Below are positions 47,842-56,223 of a stretch of 64,000 bases of DNA, piece after piece. The stretch spans positions 99,801 to 163,800 of the forward strand of contig NZ_JACOOQ010000004.1 in the NCBI RefSeq assembly GCF_014287815.1, read 5' to 3'. A program made the position numbers and the translations under genes. Origin of the DNA: Clostridium lentum (GTDB lineage Bacteria; Bacillota; Clostridia; Clostridiales; Clostridiaceae). Under the pieces are notes generated by a model, which worked only from the letters and a program-made list of their open reading frames with translations, was not told the origin of the DNA and searched no databases. The number at the start of each line of letters is the position of its first letter. Positions within the stretch are counted from its first letter, which is position 1.

Positions 47842-50199
47842 ATGAAAGAAAGAACTCTAAGAATTTTAGAATTTAATAAAATTAAAGATAAAGTTGAAAA
47901 ATATGCAATTACCTCAAGCGGAAAAGAAATGGTACATTCTCTAAAACCTTGTAAATCAATTTATGAGGTTGAAAAGAAACTTGAAGAAACAAATGAGGCA
48001 TTGGAATTATTAATTACTAAAGGTGCACCTCCTTTTGAAGGATTATATGATACGAGAGAGGCCATTGAAAGAGCAGGAAAGGGAGGAGTTCTTACACCTG
48101 AGCAATTATTAAAGATTGGTGGTATGCTTAGAGTTTCACGCAGGTTTAAAGAATACATGAATAGGAAAGATGATGAAATTGCATATAAGAACTTAGAGGA
48201 TTTAGCTTATATATTAACTCCTGTAAAATCTCTTGAAAATGATATTGAAACAGCAATAATATCTGAGGAAGAAATAAGTGATAAGGCAAGTGCCACACTT
48301 TATAATATAAGACGAAGCTTAAAAGAGAAAAATTCTTCTGTTAGAGAAAAGATAAATTCTATTGTAAGATCTAATTCTAAGTATTTACAAGATGCAATTT
48401 ATACTATGAGAGGTGAAAGGTATGTACTTCCAGTTAAGGCTGAATATAAAGGTGCTGTTCAGGGACTTGTACATGACCAAAGTTCTACAGGAGCTACGTT
48501 GTTTATAGAACCACTGAGCCTTGTTAATCTAAATAATGAAATAAAAGAGTTAATGTTAAAAGAAAAAGCAGAAATTGAAAGAATTTTAACAGCATTGTCA
48601 GCAAAGGTTACAGAACATATAAATGAATGCGTAAATAATTCAAAGATATTAACAGAGCTAGATTTTATTTTTGCAAAAGGTAAATATGCTTCTGCTATAA
48701 ATGCATTAAAGCCTAATGTTTCAAAGGATAGAAGTTTCGAAATATTTGGTGCTAAGCATCCACTGATCAATCCTAAGGAAGTAGTACCATCAGATGTATT
48801 TCTAGGTAGGGATTTTACCACATTAATGATTACAGGGCCTAATACAGGGGGAAAAACAGTAACATTAAAGACGGTAGGGCTTCTGCATTTAATGGCTTTA
48901 AGTGGCCTTTTAATTCCTGCAAAAGATGGATCTACCATAGGGTTTTTTAAAGAAATATACGCTGATATTGGTGATGAACAAAGTATAGAGCAATCATTAT
49001 CAACTTTCTCATCTCATATGACTAATATAGTTTCTATATTAGAAAAGGCTGATAGAGATTCACTGATAATTATTGATGAGTTAGGTTCAGGAACAGATCC
49101 GGCTGAAGGAGCTGCTTTAGCAATTTCAATTATTGAAGAGCTAAAGAGTAGAGATTCAAGAGTTATGGTCACAACTCACTATAGTGAGTTAAAAGGATAT
49201 GCTCTAAATACTGAAGGTGTGGAAAATGCATCAGTAGAATTTGATGTTGAAACATTAAGACCAACTTATAGACTACTTATAGGAATACCAGGAAAGTCTA
49301 ATGCCTTTGAAATATCAAGACGATTAGGTTTAAATGATGATGTAATATTTAAAGCAAAGGAATATATGTCAAAGGATAATCTTCAATTTGAAGATCTTAT
49401 AAGAGACTTACAAGAAAAAAGTATTATTGCTAATAATAATGCTCGAGAAGCAAGGATTTTAAAGGAACAGGCAGAAAAGTTAAAGATAGAATATGATCAA
49501 AAACTTGCTAAGATAAATAAAGTACGGGAAAAAGCTTATGAGGAAGCTAGGCAAGAAGCTAAAAATATCATAAGTAATGCTAAGGATGAAGCAGATGAAA
49601 TTGTAAAAGCTATTCGAGAACTAGAAAGAATGGGTATAGCTGAAGGTGGAAGAAATAGACTTGAAGAAGAAAGAAAGAAGCTTAAGGATAGTCTTGAAGC
49701 TAAGGAAGCTGCACTAAGAATTGCTAGAGAAGAAAAAGGTGAGGCAATAACAAAGGTTACATTAGGTATGGAAGCTATGTTACCTTCTTTAAATCAAAGG
49801 GTAGTCATTATATCTATGCCTGATAATAAAGGTGAAGTTCAAGTTGAAGCAGGGATTATGAAGATAAATGTTAAGCTTAAGGACCTAAGAAAAGTTGATG
49901 ATGTACCTGTTAAAAAGGAAAAGAAAAAGAGAGAACTTAAATTAAATACTAAATCTATTGAAAGTAGAATTGATTTAAGGGGAATGGATTCAGAAGAAGC
50001 TTGTTATAGAACAGACAAATATCTAGATGAAGCCTATATGTGTAATTTAGGTGAAGTTACAGTAGTACATGGAAAAGGTACTGGTGTTTTAAGAAAAGCA
50101 ATTAACGATATGTTAAAAAGACACCCACATGTTAAATCATATAGACTTGGTGTATATGGCGAAGGTGGAGACGGAGTTACAATTGTTGAATTAAAATAA
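47842..50199 (+). CDS. mutS2: MutS2, endonuclease / ribosome-rescue ATPase
   Basis: 785 aa, the normal length. MutS-like core and clamp (about 1-300), ABC-type ATPase with Walker A GPNTGGKT at 332-339, Walker B IIDELGSGTDPAEGAALA and THYSELKG, then a long Glu/Lys coiled coil (about 510-630), a KOW-like segment and the C-terminal Smr nuclease domain from about 710 (IDLRGMDSEEA, VHGKGTGVLRKAI). MutS2 restrains recombination and, in Bacillus, splits collided ribosomes. I start at the ATG at 47842; GTG at 47839 is one codon earlier. Stem-loop at the 3' side is described separately. Confidence 0.96.
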   Translation: MKERTLRILEFNKIKDKVEKYAITSSGKEMVHSLKPCKSIYEVEKKLEETNEALELLITKGAPPFEGLYDTREAIERAGKGGVLTPEQLLKIGGMLRVSRRFKEYMNRKDDEIAYKNLEDLAYILTPVKSLENDIETAIISEEEISDKASATLYNIRRSLKEKNSSVREKINSIVRSNSKYLQDAIYTMRGERYVLPVKAEYKGAVQGLVHDQSSTGATLFIEPLSLVNLNNEIKELMLKEKAEIERILTALSAKVTEHINECVNNSKILTELDFIFAKGKYASAINALKPNVSKDRSFEIFGAKHPLINPKEVVPSDVFLGRDFTTLMITGPNTGGKTVTLKTVGLLHLMALSGLLIPAKDGSTIGFFKEIYADIGDEQSIEQSLSTFSSHMTNIVSILEKADRDSLIIIDELGSGTDPAEGAALAISIIEELKSRDSRVMVTTHYSELKGYALNTEGVENASVEFDVETLRPTYRLLIGIPGKSNAFEISRRLGLNDDVIFKAKEYMSKDNLQFEDLIRDLQEKSIIANNNAREARILKEQAEKLKIEYDQKLAKINKVREKAYEEARQEAKNIISNAKDEADEIVKAIRELERMGIAEGGRNRLEEERKKLKDSLEAKEAALRIAREEKGEAITKVTLGMEAMLPSLNQRVVIISMPDNKGEVQVEAGIMKINVKLKDLRKVDDVPVKKEKKKRELKLNTKSIESRIDLRGMDSEEACYRTDKYLDEAYMCNLGEVTVVHGKGTGVLRKAINDMLKRHPHVKSYRLGVYGEGGDGVTIVELK

Positions 50200-50208
50200 T
50201 ATAAATTA

Positions 50209-50258
50209 TTTAAAAGGCCTCTCTACTATGCTATAATTATGCATAGTAGGGAGGTCTT
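50209..50258 (+). promoter_or_regulatory. Hairpin sequestering the DUF523 ribosome-binding site, with a promoter inside
   Basis: AAGGCCTCTCTACTATGC (50214-50231) pairs along all 18 positions (two G-U) with 50241-50258, around a 9-base loop. The right arm contains the only Shine-Dalgarno (GGGAGG, 50249-50254) of the next gene. The loop contains TATAAT (50232-50237) with TTTAAA 17 bases upstream (50209-50214). Read-through RNA from mutS2 would hide the ribosome site; RNA started at the internal promoter would not contain the left arm. Confidence 0.6.
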
Positions 50259-50262
50259 AGCT

Positions 50263-50724
50263 ATGTATTTGATAAGTGCATGTTTATGTGGAGTTAACTG
50301 TAAATATGATGGTGCAAACAATTATAATGAAAAATGCAATGAATTATTTATCAGTGGGAAAGCAATATTAATATGTCCAGAACAATTAGGGGGACTTACT
50401 ACGCCAAGAGTGCCAAGTGAACTTCAGGCAAAGGCAAAAGATATTCTGGAAGGCAATGGTAAAATTGTTACCAAAGAAGGAATGGATGTCACAAAGCAAT
50501 TTATTAAAGGGGCAAAGGAAGTGGTGGAAATTGCAAAAAAGCTTTCTATTTCAACAGCTATATTAAAAGAGAGAAGCCCGTCTTGTGGAGTTAATTTTGT
50601 ATATGATGGAAGTTTTAATGGAAATAAAGTTAAAGGAAAAGGCATTACTGCCGAAATGCTAAATGAAATAGGAATTAAGACACTAAGTGAAAAAGATTTG
50701 GAGGTACAGGGTTTAAATGTTTGA
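50263..50724 (+). CDS. DUF523 family protein
   Basis: 153 aa from the ATG at 50263, 8 bases after GGGAGG. DUF523 hallmarks are present: MYLISACLCGVNCKYDG with three Cys near the N-terminus, LICPEQLGGLTTPRVPSE, GAKEVVEIAKKL, and KERSPSCGVNFVYDG with a further Cys. The conserved Cys suggest a metal or Fe-S site; the family has no established enzyme activity that I can cite, and some members are joined to a DUF1722 domain, absent here. It overlaps the next gene by 8 bases. Confidence 0.87.
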   Translation: MYLISACLCGVNCKYDGANNYNEKCNELFISGKAILICPEQLGGLTTPRVPSELQAKAKDILEGNGKIVTKEGMDVTKQFIKGAKEVVEIAKKLSISTAILKERSPSCGVNFVYDGSFNGNKVKGKGITAEMLNEIGIKTLSEKDLEVQGLNV

Positions 50725-51745
50725 TTTTTTTAAGAAAAAAAAGAAAAAAGAAAATGTTAAAATAGATGAGCAATTGAAAGCAAAGGATATTTCTGAAGCA
50801 GAGAAATCTAGTGAAAATAGCGAAAAATATATGTATGATTTTAAGGTTGCAAATACAGATTTTTATGAAAGTATTTCAGAGAAGAGTGAACAAAATTCAT
50901 ATATTGAAGTAAAGGAAAAAAGCTATACAGAAGAAGAAATTCATAAAATAATTGTACAGCAAATTTTAAGAGTAATAGATAGTGGCCAAGACTTTAATTC
51001 TATGCAAAGCGCTGCAGAAGAGGCTTGTAAAATTATCGGTAAAGAACATATTCAACTGATAAGCACATATATAAAAGATAAAGTATCAAAACCTACATAT
51101 ATGAAAGGAAAATTTGATGAATTAGGTCAATGGCCAATAGCTGTTGAAAATTCAGTATTATCGATTTTATATAGTTTTAAAGAAGATGGTGTAGATGAGT
51201 TACTAAAAATTGTTGATAATGGAGGTAACTCTTGTTTAAAAGCAATTAATTTATTATGTAAACTTGCAGGTAAAGGAATAGAAATAGAAAAGATAGTTGA
51301 TTCATTAATTTATTTAATGAAGTCATTTAATGAAGAAGATAAGTATAAAGTTTTAGGATATTTTTCACAAATTAAGGGTTATGGAAAAATAGAGAGACTA
51401 TATGAATTATATTATAAAAAGTTTATTTTAGAAGGTAATTTAGATGCTGCTTATGATATAATATTAAACTTAATAAATATTAGAGAAAGATACACAAGAG
51501 AACAGCTTATATTTATAAAGGCACTAGCATTATTTGATAGTGAATTAGATATGGAGATGATTTTAAAGGGTGAAAATGGAAGAGTTAGCTTTGAAAATAT
51601 TGATGAGAAACTAAGAATTAAAGCAGCTATAAGTTTCTATTCACTAAACAAAATGGATAGTGAAATAAATGATAGATTATATTATTTAAAAAATAACTCT
51701 TTAGATTCTGAACTTAGAGCTTTTTTAAGTGAAACATTAGAATAA
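50717..51745 (+). CDS. Hypothetical helical-repeat protein (342 aa)
   Basis: 342 aa. It starts MFDFFKKKKKKENVK, an amphipathic, poly-Lys N-terminus that could touch membrane or nucleic acid. An acidic low-complexity stretch follows (about 15-75), then a series of paired helices (about 80-342) of HEAT/ARM-like character, for example SVLSILYSFKEDGVDELLKIVD and LYELYYKKFILEGNLDAAYDIILN. No catalytic motif or known family. It overlaps the DUF523 gene and ends at a strong hairpin shared with convergent glmS. Confidence 0.7.
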   Translation: MFDFFKKKKKKENVKIDEQLKAKDISEAEKSSENSEKYMYDFKVANTDFYESISEKSEQNSYIEVKEKSYTEEEIHKIIVQQILRVIDSGQDFNSMQSAAEEACKIIGKEHIQLISTYIKDKVSKPTYMKGKFDELGQWPIAVENSVLSILYSFKEDGVDELLKIVDNGGNSCLKAINLLCKLAGKGIEIEKIVDSLIYLMKSFNEEDKYKVLGYFSQIKGYGKIERLYELYYKKFILEGNLDAAYDIILNLINIRERYTREQLIFIKALALFDSELDMEMILKGENGRVSFENIDEKLRIKAAISFYSLNKMDSEINDRLYYLKNNSLDSELRAFLSETLE

Positions 51746-51789
51746 TAATAAAGGATTAAGTGAAATGAATCACTTAATCCTTTATTATT
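51744..51789. terminator. Bidirectional terminator before glmS
   Basis: A 19-bp perfect stem (AATAATAAAGGATTAAGTG with CACTTAATCCTTTATTATT), 8-base loop, between convergent genes. Confidence 0.93.
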
Positions 51790-53613
51790 TTATTCAACAG
51801 TAACTGATTTAGCTAAATTTCTTGGTTTATCAACATCACAACCTTTAAGTTTTGCAATATAGTAGGATAATAATTGAAGAGGTATTACACTTAAGAGAGG
51901 AGTTAATAAATCAATAGTCTTTGGAATATATATGACATCATCTGTGATGTTTTTTGCAGATTCATCACCATCATTAACAATGGCAAGAATATTACCACCT
52001 CTAGTGGTTACTTCTTTTACATTACTAATCATTTTATCTTTTAATCTTTCTTGAGTTAATAAGGTAATAACAGAAGTACCCTTTTCAATTAAGGCAATTG
52101 GTCCATGTTTAAGTTCGCCACCAGCATATGCTTCAGAATTAATATAAGAAATTTCTTTAAGCTTTAAGGAGCCTTCAAGAGCTACAGCGAAATCTAATCC
52201 ACGTCCTAGGAAAAACAAATCTTTTTGATTAAAATGATAAGATGCATATTTTTGAATATTATCTTTATTTTTTAATAATTCATTAATCTTATTAGGAATA
52301 GCTATAAGTTCCTTCTTAATGGATTCTATTTCTGATGAAGCTAAAGTTCCTTTCACTTCTGCAAAGTGTAATGCTAATATATAGAATGCTACTAGCTGAG
52401 TTATATAAGCTTTGGTAGAAGCCACAGCAATTTCAGGCCCAGCTAAGGTGTAAAATACATCATCAGCTTCTCTTGCAACAGAAGAACCTACTACATTTGT
52501 AATGGCAAGAACTTTGGCTCCTTGTTTTTTAGATACTCTAAGAACGGCTAAAGTATCAGCTGTTTCGCCAGATTGAGATACTACAATTACTAAAGTTTTA
52601 TCTGTAATTATAGGCTCTCTATATCTAAATTCTGAGGCAATATCAGTTTCAACAGATATATTTGCAAGTTTTTCTATAGCGTATTTACCTACAAGGCCAG
52701 CATGATAGGCTGTTCCGCAAGCAACAATATATATTTTATCAAATTTATCTAAGTCATTTTTTGTAAATTTAATGTTATCAAAAGAAATCTCTTTATTTAA
52801 GATAATTTTACCAGCTAAAGTATCTCTGACAGCTTTTGGTTGTTCATGAATTTCTTTTAGCATGAAATCTTCATAACCACCTTTTTCAGCAGCATCAACA
52901 TTCCATGTTACATGGAAAATTTCTTTTTTGATAATTTCTTTGTTTCTAGTACGTATATCGACACCATCTTTTGTTAATATTACAAATTCATTGTCATTTA
53001 GTAAATATACATCTTTAGTATGACTTAAAACAGCAGGAATATCTGAGGCTATAAAGTATTCATTCTGTCCAATGCCTACGATTAAAGGACTATCCTTCTT
53101 TACAGCTATAAGTTTATCAGGTTCATTCTTACTTATAACTCCAATGGCAAAACTTCCTTCAAGTTTGGCTGTAGCTTTAATAACTGAATCTAATAAATCA
53201 CCATTATAATAATAATCAATTAAATTTGGAATAACTTCAGTATCAGTTTCGGAATAAAAGTTATATCCTTTTAAAATTAACCATTCTCTTAGCTTTAAGT
53301 AGTTTTCGATGATACCATTATGAACTACGCTAAAAGTTATCTTTTCGTTAGAATGAGGATGAGCATTTACATCAGAAGGCTCACCATGAGTAGCCCATCT
53401 TGTATGTCCAATTCCAACTGTTCCTTTAATAGGATTAGCATTTAAACTTTGGGCTAAATTAAGTAATCTTCCTTTAAATTTACGAACTTCAATTTTATCA
53501 TTTAAGATTGCTACTCCAGCAGAGTCGTAGCCTCTATATTCTAATTTATTAAGTCCTTCTAATAGTATATCAGATGCTTGGTTATATCCTATATAGCCAA
53601 CAATTCCACACAT
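51790..53613 (-). CDS. glmS: Glucosamine-6-phosphate synthase (glutamine-hydrolysing)
   Basis: 607 aa. It makes glucosamine-6-phosphate from fructose-6-phosphate and glutamine, the entry to peptidoglycan and surface sugars. I start at the ATG giving MCGIVGYIGYN: Cys-2 becomes the N-terminal nucleophile after Met removal, so a longer start is excluded; AAGGAAG precedes it. Class-II amidotransferase domain about 1-230 (HTRWATHGEPSDVNAHPH, VVHNGIIENY), then two SIS domains (about 285-420 and 455-590) with CGTAYHAG, SQSGETADTLA and the closing DKPRNLAKSVTVE. No glmS ribozyme core is visible in the 200 bases upstream. Confidence 0.98.
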   Translation of the reverse strand: MCGIVGYIGYNQASDILLEGLNKLEYRGYDSAGVAILNDKIEVRKFKGRLLNLAQSLNANPIKGTVGIGHTRWATHGEPSDVNAHPHSNEKITFSVVHNGIIENYLKLREWLILKGYNFYSETDTEVIPNLIDYYYNGDLLDSVIKATAKLEGSFAIGVISKNEPDKLIAVKKDSPLIVGIGQNEYFIASDIPAVLSHTKDVYLLNDNEFVILTKDGVDIRTRNKEIIKKEIFHVTWNVDAAEKGGYEDFMLKEIHEQPKAVRDTLAGKIILNKEISFDNIKFTKNDLDKFDKIYIVACGTAYHAGLVGKYAIEKLANISVETDIASEFRYREPIITDKTLVIVVSQSGETADTLAVLRVSKKQGAKVLAITNVVGSSVAREADDVFYTLAGPEIAVASTKAYITQLVAFYILALHFAEVKGTLASSEIESIKKELIAIPNKINELLKNKDNIQKYASYHFNQKDLFFLGRGLDFAVALEGSLKLKEISYINSEAYAGGELKHGPIALIEKGTSVITLLTQERLKDKMISNVKEVTTRGGNILAIVNDGDESAKNITDDVIYIPKTIDLLTPLLSVIPLQLLSYYIAKLKGCDVDKPRNLAKSVTVE

Positions 53614-53775
53614 ATTATTCTTCCTTTCAAAAATATATTTTAGCTTTGGGAAAATAAGGTGCATTCACTTCTAAATATTGTATAATGAATTATTTTAACA
53701 TTATCTAAAAAATAAATCTACTTTATTAATATAAGTATATAAATAATATATTGATATTGATACAAGGTAATACAA

Positions 53776-53810
53776 GATAACCTAAAATATTGATGATATT
53801 TTAGGTTATC
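53776..53810 (-). terminator. Hairpin after the decarboxylase gene
   Basis: A 15-bp perfect stem GATAACCTAAAATAT / ATATTTTAGGTTATC, 5-base loop. The following minus-strand sequence (TTGTATTA) is only weakly T-rich, so termination may be partial. Confidence 0.6.
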
Positions 53811-53815
53811 TATAT

Positions 53816-55279
53816 TCAAATATTTAAAATTTTTATATTTTCTACAGTAGGATCTTCAGTACCTTGAACATAGAGATTTGCTTTCTTTAAATCGTTAACA
53901 TAATCTATTATGTGGGAGGTAATGATTTCACCAGGGCAAAGTAGCGGAATTCCAGGGGGATATGCAAGTAAGAATTCGCCAGAAATTTTTCCAAGACTTT
54001 CGGAAAGTGGTACTGATTTTTTATCAGCATAAAATGCTTCACGAGGGTTAATAATTTTGGTAGGAATAGGGGGAATATCTAAGAAATCAGCAATAGGTTT
54101 GTTTACCCCATAGTATTCTTTGGATATTTCTTTTAAAGCTGTAAGTAATCTATCCATACCTTCTTTTGTATCACCAAAAGAACCAACAGCAAGCACATTA
54201 TAAAAATCAGATAGTTCCATCTGAATAGCATATTTTTCATAAAGTATCATATCTAGTTGAAATCCAGTGATTCCCAAATTCCTACAACAAATAGTTATTT
54301 TAGTAGGATCAAAGGCAAATGAACCGGGTTTTCCAAGAATTTCTTTGCCAAAACAATAGAATCCTGGTATTTTATTAATTTCATTTCTAGTATAGTTAGC
54401 TAATTCAATGGCTTTATTTAATAAATTTTCACCATGTAATGCTATTTGCCTACGAGCGCAATCTAAAGATGCCATGAGGATATAGCTAGGAGAAGTAGTT
54501 TGTAAAAGATTAAGATTTCTTTGTACTCTATTAGGATTTATAAATTTGCTTTTTATATGTATTAATGATGCTTGAGTAAGAGAACCAATAATCTTATGAG
54601 TGCTTTGTGAACAAATATCTGCACCAGCTTCTAAGGCTGACATAGGCAATTTTCTTGAAAATGCTAAATGAGGTCCATGGGCTTCATCAACAATTAAAGG
54701 GATATGGTAGCTATGAACTATTTCAGCAATTTTTTTAATGTCTGTGGCTACTCCATAATATGTTGGATTAATTAAAAGCAATGCTTTTGCATCTGGATTA
54801 TCTTTTAAAGTTTTTTCAACAGTTTTTGGTGATACACCATGGGCTATCCCTAATTTTTTATCTAATTCAGGTTGCATGAAGATTGGAATAGCACCACTTA
54901 AGATAATGCCACTGGTAACTGATTTATGAACATTTCTTGGAACTATTATTTTGTCACCATCAGATACCACTGACATGATCATAGCTTGTATTGCGCCAGA
55001 TGTTCCATGAATTGAAAAGAATGAAGCATCAGCACCATAAGCATCAGCTGTAAGTATTTGGGCTTTTTTTATTGGTCCTGTTGGATGATGGAGGCTATCT
55101 ACTAATTTAAAGACTGTTACATCAATTTTAAATGGATTTTCCCCAATGAAATTTTTAAATTCTTCATCTATACCAACGCCTTTTTTATGTCCAGGTACAT
55201 GAAAAGGTAATGTATCTCTATTTACATACTCCATCAATGCATTAAATAAGGGAGTTTCATTTTGATCAAAGTTATACAA
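53816..55279 (-). CDS. Orn/Lys/Arg decarboxylase family protein
   Basis: 487 aa. PLP-dependent fold-type I decarboxylase of the short, wingless type (Bacillus SpeA/YaaO group). N-terminal RDTLPFHVPGHKKG, FFSIHGTSGAIQAMI, INPTYYGVATDI, DEAHGPHLAF with the PLP-ring Asp at 198, and the Schiff-base Lys 229 in CSQSTHKIIGSLTQ. The C-terminal domain ends with FLLAYPPGIPLLCPGE. Arginine to agmatine or lysine to cadaverine are both possible; the sequence does not decide. I start at TTG 55279, 6 bases after AAGGTG; the in-frame GTG at 55288 lies within that site. Confidence 0.88.
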   Translation of the reverse strand: MYNFDQNETPLFNALMEYVNRDTLPFHVPGHKKGVGIDEEFKNFIGENPFKIDVTVFKLVDSLHHPTGPIKKAQILTADAYGADASFFSIHGTSGAIQAMIMSVVSDGDKIIVPRNVHKSVTSGIILSGAIPIFMQPELDKKLGIAHGVSPKTVEKTLKDNPDAKALLLINPTYYGVATDIKKIAEIVHSYHIPLIVDEAHGPHLAFSRKLPMSALEAGADICSQSTHKIIGSLTQASLIHIKSKFINPNRVQRNLNLLQTTSPSYILMASLDCARRQIALHGENLLNKAIELANYTRNEINKIPGFYCFGKEILGKPGSFAFDPTKITICCRNLGITGFQLDMILYEKYAIQMELSDFYNVLAVGSFGDTKEGMDRLLTALKEISKEYYGVNKPIADFLDIPPIPTKIINPREAFYADKKSVPLSESLGKISGEFLLAYPPGIPLLCPGEIITSHIIDYVNDLKKANLYVQGTEDPTVENIKILNI

Positions 55280-55476
55280 AAAATACACCTTCTTTCAAGT
55301 TATTGACAAATTTTTCTTAGAATGAAAATATAGATACTTTATAAAGATAGTATATGCAGAATTGTAACTTTACTACATGTTATTTTAATCAAATGCTGGT
55401 ATAAAAAATAATAATGCATAAAAATAATTAAAATTGAGAATAATTACTTAAGAAAGTAATTAAGGAGGTATATATC

Positions 55477-56070
55477 GTGTCAGTAATCGAATTAAATAAA
55501 CGAGATGGCAGTGTTGCTAAAAGTGCGAAAAAATGTCGTAAGAGAGGCAAAATACCAGGAATATTATATGGAAAGAATATTAATAACTTTATGTTTGAAA
55601 TTGGAGAAATGGATTTAGTTGACGAAATTACTGCCAATGGTCAATATGGGGTTATGAATGTCAATTATAATGGCAAAGAACATAAAGCATTAATAAAAGA
55701 GATGCAGAGAGATCCTGCAACAAATAAAATAATACACTTAGATTTAGAAGAGGTATCTGCTGGAGAAAAAGTTATATCTACGGTACCAATTCATTATATT
55801 GGAGAAGAATATATAAATAAAAAAGGGATTGTTTTACAAAAAGAAAAGGATAGTGTTAAAGTTGAAGGAAATGTAGATTCTTTACCTAAATATTTAAATA
55901 TCAATATTGGTACTGGTACAGTAGGCGATGTTTATAAATTTGGAGATTTGGAAATAGGATCTGAAATTTCAATAGTGGATGATTTAAATTCAGTTATTGC
56001 GTCAGTAATTTATGAAAGAAAGAGAGTGGCTGATGATATGGAAATGGCAGTTGAAGAGAATGAAAGTTAA
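55477..56070 (+). CDS. rplY: 50S ribosomal protein L25/general stress protein Ctc
   Basis: 197 aa, the long CTC form: N-terminal L25 domain (about 1-90, KRGKIPGILYGKN, REMQRDPxT-like IKEMQRDPATNKIIHLDLEEV) binding 5S rRNA, and the C-terminal TL5/CTC beta domain (about 95-185, PIHYIGEE, SVKVEGNVDSLPKYLNINI). Starts with GTG, 7 bases after GGAGG. In Bacillus Ctc is a stress protein; whether this gene is stress-controlled is not shown here. Single gene with its own terminator. Confidence 0.94.
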   Translation: MSVIELNKRDGSVAKSAKKCRKRGKIPGILYGKNINNFMFEIGEMDLVDEITANGQYGVMNVNYNGKEHKALIKEMQRDPATNKIIHLDLEEVSAGEKVISTVPIHYIGEEYINKKGIVLQKEKDSVKVEGNVDSLPKYLNINIGTGTVGDVYKFGDLEIGSEISIVDDLNSVIASVIYERKRVADDMEMAVEENES

Positions 56071-56120
56071 AATATCTTTTTAAAATATAAATTTTAAAGA
56101 ATAAAATATTGATTTTTATT

Positions 56121-56158
56121 AAGCTACAAGTAATAATATACATGTAGCTTTTTTTTTT
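56121..56158 (+). terminator. Intrinsic terminator after rplY
   Basis: Perfect stem AAGCTACA / TGTAGCTT with a 14-base loop and a run of ten T. Confidence 0.9.
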
Positions 56159-56223
56159 ATATGATTAAAAATATTTTATAGTATAAGATGTAAGTTTAAT
56201 GACTTAATTTAGGAGGTATGAGT

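Noticed and set aside
53614..53815. A glmS ribozyme upstream of glmS
   Set aside because: Many Firmicutes have one, but the conserved core is not visible in these 200 bases, and the only strong structure is the hairpin ending the upstream gene.
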